NCBI RefSeq assembly: GCF_000383915.1
Contig: NZ_KB912942.1
Location: 2,516,561-2,580,560, forward strand
Direction of reading: 5' to 3'
Length of the DNA stretch: 64,000 bases
Origin: Amycolatopsis benzoatilytica AK 16/65
GTDB lineage: Bacteria; Actinomycetota; Actinomycetes; Mycobacteriales; Pseudonocardiaceae
Position 1 is the first letter of the stretch. The number at the start of each line of letters is the position of its first letter. Made by a program: the position numbers and the translations under genes. Positions 44,751 through 52,265 of this stretch are shown piece after piece. The notes under the pieces are model-generated. The model was not told where the DNA came from. It saw only the letters and a list, made by a program, of their open reading frames with translations, and did not search any database.

Positions 44751-44987
44751 TCAGGCCGGCTCCGGTGGCAGCGGAACGCCGCGACGACTCGTCCGGTAGT
44801 CGTCGCGGCGTTCGACTTCGCCCGCCTCGGACCGGACAATGTGGACTGAGCGCCGCGCCTTCGCCATGTGGCGTCCGGTTTTCACGGCTTCTTCGCGGGA
44901 CTTCGCGGTGTTCGAGGCACGCACGTTCCCGTGCAAGCGGTTCTTCCACAGCTCGTTCTCGTATACCGTTTCCACGTCGCCGTCCAC
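44751..44987 (-). CDS. DUF2188-like small protein (78 aa)
   Basis: A 78-residue protein with VDGDVETVYENELWKNRLHGN, then NTAKSREEAVKTGRHMAKARR and VHIVRSEAGEVERRDDY. This is the pattern of DUF2188 proteins (two short strands with a basic helix). It is similar to residues 1-70 of the protein at 46951. It starts with GTG seven bases after GGAGG and is the last gene of the hemerythrin operon. Confidence 0.78.
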   Translation of the reverse strand: MDGDVETVYENELWKNRLHGNVRASNTAKSREEAVKTGRHMAKARRSVHIVRSEAGEVERRDDYRTSRRGVPLPPEPA

Positions 44988-45003
44988 GCGATGTCCTCCC
45001 CGC

Positions 45004-46275
45004 TCATTCCTCGAATTCGAACCTCAGCCGTTCTTCGCACCGGCGATACTTGGCCTCCAGTTCCTCCTCCGAAACCGCGCCGATCACCAGTTCCGCCAGT
45101 TCGTAGGAATAGCTGTCCTGCTCCGGCAGATCGGACAACCGCTGCCCCTCCTGCGGCGTGATCGAGACGGTGGTACCGCCGAGTTCCTCGCACAAGTCGG
45201 CGATCTCGTCGTCAGACGGGATCCGGGTCACCGTGGCGTCGCCCTCGAACCGGCGCAGATAGCAGCGCCCGGCGATCCGGTAACGCCCGCGCCGGTGCGG
45301 GAACCGCGGCTGCTGCCCGAGCCCGAGCCGGACCATGATCTCGTGGTTGGCCGTTCCGTCCACCAGCTCGAACAGCTCCGCGTGCGACTGCGAATGCCGT
45401 GGGTTCACCTCCAGCAGGCAGACCTGCCCGGTGCGCGGATCGCAGAAGAACTCGACGCTGAACGTCCCGTTGGCGAAACCCACCCGCTGGAGCACCCGCT
45501 CGGCGACGTCGGCCATCCGCCGCACCGTCTGCCTGGGCAGCTGCGACGGGTACTGATGCCGCAGAAACGACGACCGGCCCGGAAAATCGACCGAATCCAG
45601 CGCGCCGTACACGGACACGTCGCCGTTCCAGGCGTACCCCTCGACCGCGGCTTGGACGCCGTGCAGCTCCGCCTCGGCCAGGCACGCGGCACCGCCCACC
45701 TCGGCGATCTCGGCAGGCAGGTCGACCTGTTTCAGCGCGTCATCGAACGGGTCGCCGACCCGGCCGACGCCGTCGCGCAACTCGGCGACGGCGTCCGCGA
45801 ACCCCTCCTCGTCCCGGACGTGAAACGCCAGCTCCGAGGAGAAGCCCTTCACCGGCTTCAGCCACATCGGGAACTCCACTCCCGGTGGCGGCTGGGGGTC
45901 GGTGTCCAGGTCGACGATGCCGAACGCGGGCAACTCGTCGATCACCGTCTGCTGTTCGAGCCGGCTCCAGTACTTGTGCTCGCACTTGAGCACGGCGGGC
46001 AGCGGGACGTGCGGAAGGCCGCGTTCCTCGCACAACAACGGAGCCAGTGCCGCGGCCGGGAAGTCCCAATAGGTCACGATCGCTGCCGGGTCGCCGTCGA
46101 AGGCGTCCAGCAGCTGCCGCGCCTTGTCCAGCAGATCCGGGAAATCGATCTCGCCGTGCTGCAGCTCGTCCGGGGTGAGCAGCGGACGGAACCGCAGGCC
46201 GGCCGCGACCGGCAGGCGGCGCAGGATGCGCTCGTTCTTCTCGTCGAGCCCGAGCACGAACACGTCGGCGGACAT
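45004..46275 (-). CDS. ATP-grasp domain protein
   Basis: A 423-residue ATP-grasp ligase. Residues 1-95 are a pre-ATP-grasp domain; WLKPVKGFSSELAFHV is the Lys-containing ATP lid; SVEFFCDPRTGQVCLLEVNPRHSQSH carries the Mg-binding Glu and Asn. Such enzymes join a carboxylate to an amine or thiol, making peptides or osmolytes. No partner enzyme that would name the product is adjacent. It follows hemerythrin by 3 bases, so the two are coexpressed. Confidence 0.85.
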   Translation of the reverse strand: MSADVFVLGLDEKNERILRRLPVAAGLRFRPLLTPDELQHGEIDFPDLLDKARQLLDAFDGDPAAIVTYWDFPAAALAPLLCEERGLPHVPLPAVLKCEHKYWSRLEQQTVIDELPAFGIVDLDTDPQPPPGVEFPMWLKPVKGFSSELAFHVRDEEGFADAVAELRDGVGRVGDPFDDALKQVDLPAEIAEVGGAACLAEAELHGVQAAVEGYAWNGDVSVYGALDSVDFPGRSSFLRHQYPSQLPRQTVRRMADVAERVLQRVGFANGTFSVEFFCDPRTGQVCLLEVNPRHSQSHAELFELVDGTANHEIMVRLGLGQQPRFPHRRGRYRIAGRCYLRRFEGDATVTRIPSDDEIADLCEELGGTTVSITPQEGQRLSDLPEQDSYSYELAELVIGAVSEEELEAKYRRCEERLRFEFEE

Positions 46276-46278
46276 CGG

Positions 46279-46839
46279 TCAGCTCGGCCGTCCGGCCAGC
46301 GCGTCGCGGATCTTGTCCACGAACGCCACGCCCGGCGCGAGCACGAGGTTCGCCGGCGGAGTGCTCGGCGACGCCGGATGCGGCCGGGTCGGCGCGATCT
46401 TCTTGGCGGCCAGCACCTGCTTGCCGAGCCGTTCCAGCTCTTCAGCCGAACACGCCGACCGAAGCCGCGGCAGCAGGTCGGTCTCCTCCTCTTCGATGTG
46501 ATGGCGGACGTCGGCGATGAGCTTGCCCAGCAGTTCCTCGAACTCCGGGTCGCCGGGCTTCTTGCGCTCCAGCTGTTTCATCACCTTCTCTGCTTCGCCG
46601 TGCTCCTCGATTTCGTGCTCGGCGATCCGGTCGCCGTCGTCGAGGAACCGGCGCGCCGCCGGATACATGAACTGCTCCTCGGCGACCGAATGCCGGACCA
46701 GCTCGGCGATCACGTGGTCGACCACGTCCTTGCGGTTGCCCGCCGCCGGTTCGCGTTCCAGTTCGCCGAACACCCGTTCCACCTGGCGATGGTCGTCGGT
46801 GATGACGGTGATGAGGTCGGTGTCGGTTCGGGTGGCCAT
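46279..46839 (-). CDS. Hemerythrin domain protein
   Basis: A 186-residue protein with a four-helix hemerythrin domain. Iron-ligand His and Glu residues are in ITDDHRQVERVF, VRHSVAEEQFMYP, EHEIEEHGEAEKV and VRHHIEEEETDLLPRL. It may bind oxygen, NO or iron in stress. The last 40 residues are a Pro/Ala-rich tail. ATG with GAGGAGAG upstream; its promoter is at 46885. Confidence 0.9.
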   Translation of the reverse strand: MATRTDTDLITVITDDHRQVERVFGELEREPAAGNRKDVVDHVIAELVRHSVAEEQFMYPAARRFLDDGDRIAEHEIEEHGEAEKVMKQLERKKPGDPEFEELLGKLIADVRHHIEEEETDLLPRLRSACSAEELERLGKQVLAAKKIAPTRPHPASPSTPPANLVLAPGVAFVDKIRDALAGRPS

Positions 46840-46884
46840 CGCATTCTCTCCTCGATTTCGGGAACTGATTTCGGGAACCCCCGG

Positions 46885-46909
46885 TTACCCGCCGTCGGCG
46901 CGGCGCAAC
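46885..46909 (-). promoter_or_regulatory. SigF-type promoter for the hemerythrin operon
   Basis: On the minus strand GTTG (46906-46909), 15 bases, GGGTAA (46885-46890). It would drive hemerythrin, ATP-grasp and DUF2188 genes. Confidence 0.68.
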
Positions 46910-46950
46910 CGCCGGGACGCGGACCGTCCTTTGTGCACTAGCAGGCCCGG

Positions 46951-47598
46951 TCAGCCGGCGAGCCGGCTTCCGCCGGCCGCGAGAAGGGGCCGCAGCTGCT
47001 CCGGAACCGCTTCCTGGAGCTGGTCCGCGACGTGCACGGTCACCTCGCCGAGCACCTCCAGCACCACGCCCGCCTGGTGGATCGCTTCGGGCTCGCTGAG
47101 CCCCGCCCGCTCCGCCACCCGGCCGACGAACCCGGCGAGCTCACGATCCGCGCCGGAGGCCGGCGTCGCGACCGGACGGACGTCGTCGGCGAGTTCGGCG
47201 GGCAACTGGGCGGCGAGCCTTCCGGCGGTGCCTGGCGGGATCAACTCGGCCAGCGTCCGCAGCACCGCGCGCACGATGCGTTCGGCGTCGTCCCGCTCGG
47301 AGAGGAACATCCGCCGTCGCATCAGTTCGACTGTCTCGTCTTCGCTCATGGCGTCCGGATACCCGCGGTCGCCGCCCGGAACCCACCGGAACGTGCGGTG
47401 CTCCACCACTTCCCCGTCGCCGCGGCTCCGGTGCTCGCTGTGCACGAAGTGGTCCACCCGGTGCGCAGCCGCCATCTCGCGGCCCACTGCCACCGCGTCG
47501 CCGCGGCACACCGCCGTGTTGACCACGCGCCTGCCGCCCTCCACCCGGTTCGCCCACAATCCGGATTCGCGGTACGTGTGTACGTCCCCGTGCGTCAT
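46951..47598 (-). CDS. DUF2188-DUF2267 fusion protein
   Basis: A 215-residue protein. Residues 1-80 are a DUF2188-like domain (GDVHTYRESGLWANRVEGG, then VCRGDAVAVGREMAA), similar to the separate protein at 44751. After a linker (GDRGYPDAMSEDE) residues 87-215 are DUF2267, with LSERDDAERIVRAVLRTLAELI and AAQLPAELADDVRP. The two are usually separate proteins in actinomycetes. No frameshift is needed: the frame is open. ATG with GGAGG six bases upstream. Confidence 0.8.
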   Translation of the reverse strand: MTHGDVHTYRESGLWANRVEGGRRVVNTAVCRGDAVAVGREMAAAHRVDHFVHSEHRSRGDGEVVEHRTFRWVPGGDRGYPDAMSEDETVELMRRRMFLSERDDAERIVRAVLRTLAELIPPGTAGRLAAQLPAELADDVRPVATPASGADRELAGFVGRVAERAGLSEPEAIHQAGVVLEVLGEVTVHVADQLQEAVPEQLRPLLAAGGSRLAG

Positions 47599-47642
47599 CC
47601 GCGTCCTCCGCTGCCGACTCGGTTTGCCTTGCGGCCGAACGA

Positions 47643-47667
47643 ATACCCGCCGGTCCGGAGATCACTC
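47643..47667 (-). promoter_or_regulatory. SigF-type promoter, variant -35, for the DUF2188-DUF2267 gene
   Basis: On the minus strand GAGT (47664-47667), 15 bases, GGGTAT (47643-47648). It shares the GAGTGAT variant with the 23.4-kb site. Confidence 0.5.
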
Positions 47668-47678
47668 GCGATCGCTGG

Positions 47679-47702
47679 GTTAGCCCGCCCGGACCCGGGT
47701 AT
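47679..47702 (+). promoter_or_regulatory. SigF-type promoter for the protein at 47712
   Basis: On the plus strand GTTA (47679-47682), 14 bases, GGGTAT (47697-47702); ATG nine bases further, without a ribosome-binding site. Confidence 0.68.
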
Positions 47703-47711
47703 CCAGCCCGC

Positions 47712-48074
47712 ATGGACATTCCTCCGGCAAGCTCCGCGCCGGCTGAGCAGGCGCAGGGCGCATTGCGGCAGCTTCGGCGTGACCTGATGACCGGCGGCCA
47801 CGACTCGCCGGCAGAGCTCTACCGCACCCTCGGACTGCTCAGCCTTCTCGCCAACGACCTGTCCGAACTGCTGCCTTCGCTGCGCGACCGTCTCGAGAAC
47901 GGCGTGCTCGACGGGCGCGTGCGGCACGTCGGGGCCGGCGACACCCTGCAGGAGACCTGCGACGCGATCGCCACCGCGGGACACAGCATCGCCCTCGCCC
48001 ATTTCACCGCGCTCCTGATCGGCCAGGAGTTGGAGAACGCCCAAAGCGCCGTCCGCGACCTGGCCATCGCGTGA
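47712..48074 (+). CDS. Uncharacterised helical protein (120 aa)
   Basis: No family is recognised. The 120-residue sequence is helical and mostly soluble, with leucine-rich segments (LYRTLGLLSLLANDLSELLPSLRDRLE) that could form a bundle. It is the first gene after a stress-type promoter, starting nine bases from the -10 box, and stands 68 bases before the DUF5709 gene, which has its own promoter. Confidence 0.75.
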   Translation: MDIPPASSAPAEQAQGALRQLRRDLMTGGHDSPAELYRTLGLLSLLANDLSELLPSLRDRLENGVLDGRVRHVGAGDTLQETCDAIATAGHSIALAHFTALLIGQELENAQSAVRDLAIA

Positions 48075-48083
48075 GCTGACCGG

Positions 48084-48108
48084 GTTTTCTCCCGGCGCCA
48101 GCGGGTAC
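48084..48108 (+). promoter_or_regulatory. SigF/SigB-type promoter for the DUF5709 gene
   Basis: On the plus strand GTTT (48084-48087), 15 bases, GGGTAC (48103-48108); ATG 34 bases further behind a GGAGGG box. Confidence 0.78.
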
Positions 48109-48142
48109 GCCGGGAAGGCAGTACCGCGAAGGAGGGAACACA

Positions 48143-48544
48143 ATGGCCGACCCCGACCGGGCCGAATCGGAGACGCTTGTCCCCGCCGAAGCACTGGACG
48201 AAGACGACCTGCGGGTCGATCCGCTGGAGGCGGGCATCGAGCCCGCAGAGCGGTGGAGCCCGGCGGTCCGGCACGGCACCACCCCCGCCGAAGCGCGCGA
48301 AGGAGAACCGCACGGGCAGCGCCTGGCCCAGGAGCAACCCGACGACCAGCCCGATCCGGTGCCCGAACGCCCGACCGCGGTGACCCCGGCCGCCGACCTG
48401 GACGAGTCCGTGGACGCCCTAGCAGCCGACGTCGAACCGGTCGTACCCGCCGACAGCATCCCGCGCCGCCGCGCGGACCCGGATCCCGACGAGCACGCGG
48501 ACGAAGCCGGCGGCTCGGTCGCGGACGCGCTGCGCACCGAGTAG
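48143..48544 (+). CDS. DUF5709-like acidic protein
   Basis: A 133-residue, very acidic, Pro- and Asp-rich protein. Residues 33-70 carry the DUF5709 pattern GIEPAERWSPAVRHGTTPAE followed by GEPHGQRLAQEQPD; the rest is low complexity and probably disordered. Such proteins are common and unexplained in actinomycetes. It has its own stress-type promoter and a GGAGGG ribosome-binding site. Confidence 0.78.
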   Translation: MADPDRAESETLVPAEALDEDDLRVDPLEAGIEPAERWSPAVRHGTTPAEAREGEPHGQRLAQEQPDDQPDPVPERPTAVTPAADLDESVDALAADVEPVVPADSIPRRRADPDPDEHADEAGGSVADALRTE

Positions 48545-48564
48545 GGGCCGGGCAACCGGCAAGG

Positions 48565-48595
48565 TTGACGGCAGATCGCTCCGGCTGACTATCAT
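48565..48595 (+). promoter_or_regulatory. Possible housekeeping promoter for the MEDS gene
   Basis: TTGACG (48565-48570) and TATCAT (48590-48595) are 19 bases apart, longer than ideal. No GGGTAN box is present here, so this regulator alone may be read by the housekeeping sigma factor. Confidence 0.35.
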
Positions 48596-48676
48596 GCGCG
48601 TGCGACGGCGGTGCCGCCTGGCGCGGCTCGGCCGAAGCAAGCGGGAAAGCCGGAGCGCCGTGAGGAAGTGACCGCC

Positions 48677-48721
48677 ATGCTCTCGACCACAATCGAGCGT
48701 TGTTTCTGGTCTGAAACTTAA
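48677..48721 (+). CDS. Possible 14-aa leader peptide
   Basis: A short frame MLSTTIERCFWSET with a purine-rich stretch (GAGGAA) 11 bases upstream. Its TAA overlaps the ATG of the MEDS regulator as TAATG, so ribosomes ending here could restart on the regulator, which itself has no ribosome-binding site. It is hypothetical. Confidence 0.45.
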   Translation: MLSTTIERCFWSET

Positions 48722-49647
48722 TGCCTGCCGGGCGAGCGTTTCTCCATCCGGCGGTTTTCTACCGCGGTGCCGGGGAGTTCCTGTCCGGCACCGTGCCGTT
48801 CGTGGAGGGCGCGCTGGCCGCCGCCGAACCGGTCGCGGTCGCGGTGCCACCGGGTAATCTGGGCCTGCTGCGAGAAGAACTGGGCGCCGACGCCGCCCGG
48901 GTGCGGATGATCGACATGGTCGAAGAAGGCCGCAATCCCGGCCGCATCATCCCAGGCGTGCTGCGGGCGTTCGCCGACGAGCATCCCGGCCGGCACGTCC
49001 GGATCGTCGGCGAGCCGTTGTGGGCGGGCCGGACCAGCGCCGAATATCCCGCCTGCGCGCAGCACGAAGCCCTGATCAACCAGTCTTTCGCGGGTCGGTG
49101 GGCGACGATCCTCTGTCCCTACGACACCGGTTCGCTCGGCCAGACGGCGCTCGCGGACGCCGCCCGGACTCATCCATGGCTGATGGACGGAGCCGGAGAA
49201 TGGCGGACCAGTGCCGGGTACGCACCGGATGAGGTGTTGCGCGACTACAACCGGGAGCTTCCCGCGCCGCCCGCGGCGGACGTGCTGACGGTCGAGGACG
49301 GCGACCTCCCGCTGCTGCGCTACGCCGCGGCATCGGTGGCGGTGCGGGCCGGCATCACCGCGGGCCGGCTCGAGGATTTCGTCCTGGTCGCCTCCGAGCT
49401 CGCGTCGAACAGCATCGAGCACGGCAGCGGCGCCGCGGTCGTCCGGCTGGCGATCGTGCGGGGCCAGCTGGTGTGCCAGGTCCGCGACAACGGATGGATC
49501 GACGATCCGCTCGCCGGGCGGCGGCCCGCGGCGACCGGGCAGGTGCGCGGTCGCGGGCTGCTGCTGGTCAACCACGTCGCCGACCTCGTCCGAATGCACT
49601 CGACCCCGGCAGGCTCCACCGTCGAAGCACGGTTCGACTTGTACTGA
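48721..49647 (+). CDS. MEDS-domain HATPase regulator (RsbA-like)
   Basis: A 308-residue regulator. Residues 1-180 are a MEDS sensory domain (VFYRGAGEFLSGTVPFVEGALAAAEPVAVAV). Residues 200-308 are a histidine-kinase-type ATPase domain: LVASELASNSIEHGSG has the N-box Asn, and QVRDNGWIDDP and GRGLLLVNHVAD the ATP lid. No phospho-accepting His domain is present. This is the layout of RsbA-type anti-sigma regulators, so it probably acts on a SigF-family factor in this region, though the STAS anti-anti-sigma partner is not in the window. Confidence 0.85.
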   Translation: MPAGRAFLHPAVFYRGAGEFLSGTVPFVEGALAAAEPVAVAVPPGNLGLLREELGADAARVRMIDMVEEGRNPGRIIPGVLRAFADEHPGRHVRIVGEPLWAGRTSAEYPACAQHEALINQSFAGRWATILCPYDTGSLGQTALADAARTHPWLMDGAGEWRTSAGYAPDEVLRDYNRELPAPPAADVLTVEDGDLPLLRYAAASVAVRAGITAGRLEDFVLVASELASNSIEHGSGAAVVRLAIVRGQLVCQVRDNGWIDDPLAGRRPAATGQVRGRGLLLVNHVADLVRMHSTPAGSTVEARFDLY

Positions 49648-49684
49648 GCGCCCGCACCGTCCACAACGGACGGCGACGGCCGGT

Positions 49685-49709
49685 GTTTGCGCGCGGCGCG
49701 CCCGGGTAC
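49685..49709 (+). promoter_or_regulatory. SigF/SigB-type promoter for the SDR at 49745
   Basis: On the plus strand GTTT (49685-49688), 15 bases, GGGTAC (49704-49709); ATG 35 bases further with GAGGAAGGG upstream. Confidence 0.78.
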
Positions 49710-49744
49710 CCGGCAGCGCGAATCCGCACGAGGAAGGGACTTCC

Positions 49745-50743
49745 ATGCCGTCGCAGCGCGTCATCGTCGTGACCGGAGCCAGCGCCGGAGTGGGTCGGGC
49801 GGCGGCCCGCGCGTTCGGACGGCAAGGCGAATGCGTCGCATTGCTGGCCCGTGGCGAGAAAGGCCTCGCGGGAGCGGCGAACGAGATCCGCGCCGAGGGC
49901 GGCACCGCGCTGGAGATCCCGACCGACGTCGCCGATTACCAGCAGGTCGAAGCGGCCGCGGCGCGCACTGAGCGCGAGCTCGGCCCGATCGACGTCTGGG
50001 TCAACGTGGCGTTCAGCTCGGTTTTCGCCCGGTTCGCCGACGTGCGGCCCGAGGAATACCGGCGGGTGACCGAGGTGAGCTACCTGGGCTACGTGCACGG
50101 CACGATGGCCGCGCTCTCCCGGATGCGGCCCCGCGACCGCGGGACGATCGTCCAAGTCGGTTCGGCGCTGGCCTACCGCGGGATCCCGCTGCAAAGCGCC
50201 TACTGCGGAGCCAAACACGCCATCCAGGGCTTCACCGAATCGCTGCGCTGCGAACTCCTCCACGAGCACAGCCGCGTCCGCATCACGATGGTGCAGTTGC
50301 CTGCCGTCAACACGCCGCAGTTCACCTGGCTTCGGTCTCGGCTGCCCGAGCACGCCCAGCCGGTTCCGCCGATTTACCAGCCAGAGACAGCGGCCCGGGC
50401 GATCGTGCACGCCGCCGCCCATCCCCGCCGGCGCGAGTACTGGGTCGGCGCCAGCACGGCGGCCACGCTCCTCGCGAACGCGGTCGCGCCCGGCCTCCTC
50501 GACCGCTACCTGGCCCGCACCGGGATCGCCTCGCAGCAGACCGGCGAGCCGCAGCCGCACCAGGCGGGAAACCTCTGGGAACCGGCGGATCGCGAAACCG
50601 GCCACGACTACGGCGCGCACGGCGAGTTCGACCGGCGCGCGAGGTTCGGCGGGGTTCAGCCGGCGCTGAGCCGCCACCACGGAGCGGTCGCGCTCGCCCT
50701 GCTCGCCGGCGGGGCGGCGGCCCTCGGCCGCCGGTTCCGCTGA
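49745..50743 (+). CDS. SDR family oxidoreductase with C-terminal membrane tail
   Basis: A 332-residue SDR: VTGASAGVGRAAARAFG, catalytic Ser in VGSALAYRG and Tyr-x-x-x-Lys in SAYCGAKHA. After the SDR domain (about residue 250) is a polar linker, then a hydrophobic end HHGAVALALLAGGAAALGRRF that may be a membrane anchor. This longer form is frequent in stress-type gene sets. Substrate unknown. Confidence 0.87.
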   Translation: MPSQRVIVVTGASAGVGRAAARAFGRQGECVALLARGEKGLAGAANEIRAEGGTALEIPTDVADYQQVEAAAARTERELGPIDVWVNVAFSSVFARFADVRPEEYRRVTEVSYLGYVHGTMAALSRMRPRDRGTIVQVGSALAYRGIPLQSAYCGAKHAIQGFTESLRCELLHEHSRVRITMVQLPAVNTPQFTWLRSRLPEHAQPVPPIYQPETAARAIVHAAAHPRRREYWVGASTAATLLANAVAPGLLDRYLARTGIASQQTGEPQPHQAGNLWEPADRETGHDYGAHGEFDRRARFGGVQPALSRHHGAVALALLAGGAAALGRRFR

Positions 50744-50746
50744 GCG

Positions 50747-50932
50747 TCACGCGGGCGGCCAAGTTTCGTCGTCATCGTCGTCCGCCGCGCGGCGCTGCTG
50801 TTCGGCGACGTCGGCTGGGTCGGCCTCGACGGTGTCGAGATCCGGTTCCGGCTCCTCCTCGTCCTCCGGGCGTTGCTGCTCGGCCAGGTCGTTCTCAGGG
50901 ATCTGATCTCCGGGCACGGTCCTCCTTACCAT
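50747..50932 (-). CDS. Small acidic protein (61 aa)
   Basis: A 61-residue protein, dominated by Asp and Glu (RPEDEEEPEPDLDTVEADPADV, then five Asp in a row near the end). It is probably disordered. It starts at ATG 50932, 14 bases after a GGGTAA box; a GTG five codons on has AAGGAGG only three bases upstream and is less likely. No family recognised. Confidence 0.65.
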   Translation of the reverse strand: MVRRTVPGDQIPENDLAEQQRPEDEEEPEPDLDTVEADPADVAEQQRRAADDDDDETWPPA

Positions 50933-50946
50933 GGTCGCGCGCCTGG

Positions 50947-50972
50947 TTACCCGCGTTCCGCGGCCGGCAAAC
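50947..50972 (-). promoter_or_regulatory. SigF-type promoter for the small acidic protein
   Basis: On the minus strand GTTT (50969-50972), 16 bases, GGGTAA (50947-50952). Divergent from the rsbW-sigF operon. Confidence 0.65.
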
Positions 50973-50986
50973 CTGGCCGCGCCCAT

Positions 50987-51012
50987 GATTGGCGATCCGC
51001 CGGATCGGGTAG
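50987..51012 (+). promoter_or_regulatory. SigF-type promoter for the rsbW-sigF operon
   Basis: On the plus strand GATT (50987-50990), 16 bases, GGGTAG (51007-51012). A sigma factor reading its own operon would give positive feedback, as for other SigF/SigB systems. The -35 is non-ideal. Confidence 0.5.
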
Positions 51013-51022
51013 TGAGATGTAC

Positions 51023-51457
51023 GTGGATCACTGCGTGCGCCCCAATCCGGACGCGGTGCCAGCGTCCGAGCCCCCGGTGGAGTTGCGCCTGCCGGCGGAC
51101 CGGAACCTGCTGTTCCTCGCCCGCCTGGTGGCCGAGGGCATCGCCGGCACCGCGGAGTTCAGCCTCGACGACATCGCGGACCTGCGGATGGCGGTCGAGG
51201 AAGCGGTCGTCGCGCTGGCGGTCCGCGCGGACGACGGCGCGGTGCTCGACTGCGCGTTCCGCACCGCCGGCCGGATCACGATCACGGTCGCCACGTCGTC
51301 CTCGGCGATGCAGCCGCCCGGCCCGGACGAGGTCGGCTGGCACGTCCTGCGCGCGCTGACCGATTCCGTCGCCGCCTGGGCCGAGCCCGGCAACGGGCGG
51401 CACGGGTGGCGGTTGTACCTCGAGTTCACCAAGGAGCCCAGGACAGGAGGACCATGA
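51023..51457 (+). CDS. rsbW: Anti-sigma factor RsbW
   Basis: A 144-residue anti-sigma factor of the HATPase fold. It is colinear with mycobacterial RsbW of SigF: LPADRNLLFLARLVAEGIAG, DDIADLRMAVEEAVVALAV and VGWHVLRALTDSVAAW. The usual N-box Asn is absent (EEAVVALA), as it is in mycobacterial RsbW, so kinase activity may be lost. The GTG at 51023 lies 10 bases after GGGTAG; ATG 51017 is an alternative. It overlaps sigF by ATGA, so the partners are translated together. Confidence 0.88.
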   Translation: MDHCVRPNPDAVPASEPPVELRLPADRNLLFLARLVAEGIAGTAEFSLDDIADLRMAVEEAVVALAVRADDGAVLDCAFRTAGRITITVATSSSAMQPPGPDEVGWHVLRALTDSVAAWAEPGNGRHGWRLYLEFTKEPRTGGP

Positions 51458-52263
51458 ATACCGTCGTTCGACCCCATACCGACGGCTACGCGCACTGCGC
51501 GCCGTGGTTCGACGAGCTGAGTGCCCTGCCAGAGCACGACGAGGGACGGGAACGGCTGCGCCGCAAGCTCATCGAGGAACACCTCCCGCTCGCCGAACAC
51601 ATCGCGCAGCGATACGCCGGCCGCGGCGAACCGCACGACGACCTCGTCCAGGTGGCCAGGCTCGGCCTGATCAAGGCGGTCGACCGGTTCGACCCGGACC
51701 GCGGCGGCGAGTTCCTGTCTTTCGCGGTGCCGACAGTGATGGGCGAAGTCCGGCGCCACTTCCGCGACACCGGCTGGTCGCTGCGCGTGCCGCGGCGGCT
51801 CAAGGAACTGCACCTGGCGGTCGCCCAGGCGACCGCGGCCCTCACCCAGCGGACCGGGCACGCGCCCACCGCGCGCGAACTCGCCGAGTACCTGCAAGTC
51901 GGCCTCGACGAAGTGACCGAAGCGTTGGCCGCCGGCCACGCGTATCAAACGAATTCGCTGGACTGGCCGCACGGCGACGAACCGGACTCCGCATCACTGG
52001 CCGACCTGCTCGGCGAGGACGACGTCGAGTTCGAGCGAGCCGAGATCCACGAAGCGCTCCGGCCGATGCTGCGGGAGCTGCCCCCGCGCGAACGGGCGAT
52101 CCTCGCGATGCGCTTCTTCGAGAACATGACCCAGTCGAAGATCGCCGAACGGGTCGGCCTCTCGCAGATGCACGTCTCCCGCCTGCTTGCCCAGACCCTC
52201 GCGAAACTCCGCGAGATGCTGGAGGACAACCCCAGCGCGGCGTCCGCCGAATCGGAACACTGA
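51454..52263 (+). CDS. sigF: SigF/SigB-family RNA polymerase sigma factor, copy 1
   Basis: A 269-residue SigB/F/G-type sigma factor. Region 2 has DDLVQVARLGLIKAVDRFDP and FLSFAVPTVMGEVRRHFRD; region 3 has LKELHLAVAQATAALTQR; region 4 has ILAMRFFENMTQSKIAERVG and the HTH SQMHVSRLL. It is coupled to rsbW (ATGA) and has AGGAGG before its ATG. It is the likely reader of the GTTN-N15-GGGTAN promoters in this window. Confidence 0.92.
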   Translation: MNTVVRPHTDGYAHCAPWFDELSALPEHDEGRERLRRKLIEEHLPLAEHIAQRYAGRGEPHDDLVQVARLGLIKAVDRFDPDRGGEFLSFAVPTVMGEVRRHFRDTGWSLRVPRRLKELHLAVAQATAALTQRTGHAPTARELAEYLQVGLDEVTEALAAGHAYQTNSLDWPHGDEPDSASLADLLGEDDVEFERAEIHEALRPMLRELPPRERAILAMRFFENMTQSKIAERVGLSQMHVSRLLAQTLAKLREMLEDNPSAASAESEH

Positions 52264-52265
52264 CC

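Noticed and set aside
49657..49673. Hairpin CCGTCC-ACAAC-GGACGG as a terminator
   Set aside because: The stem is only 6 bp and lies between two same-strand genes; too weak to list.
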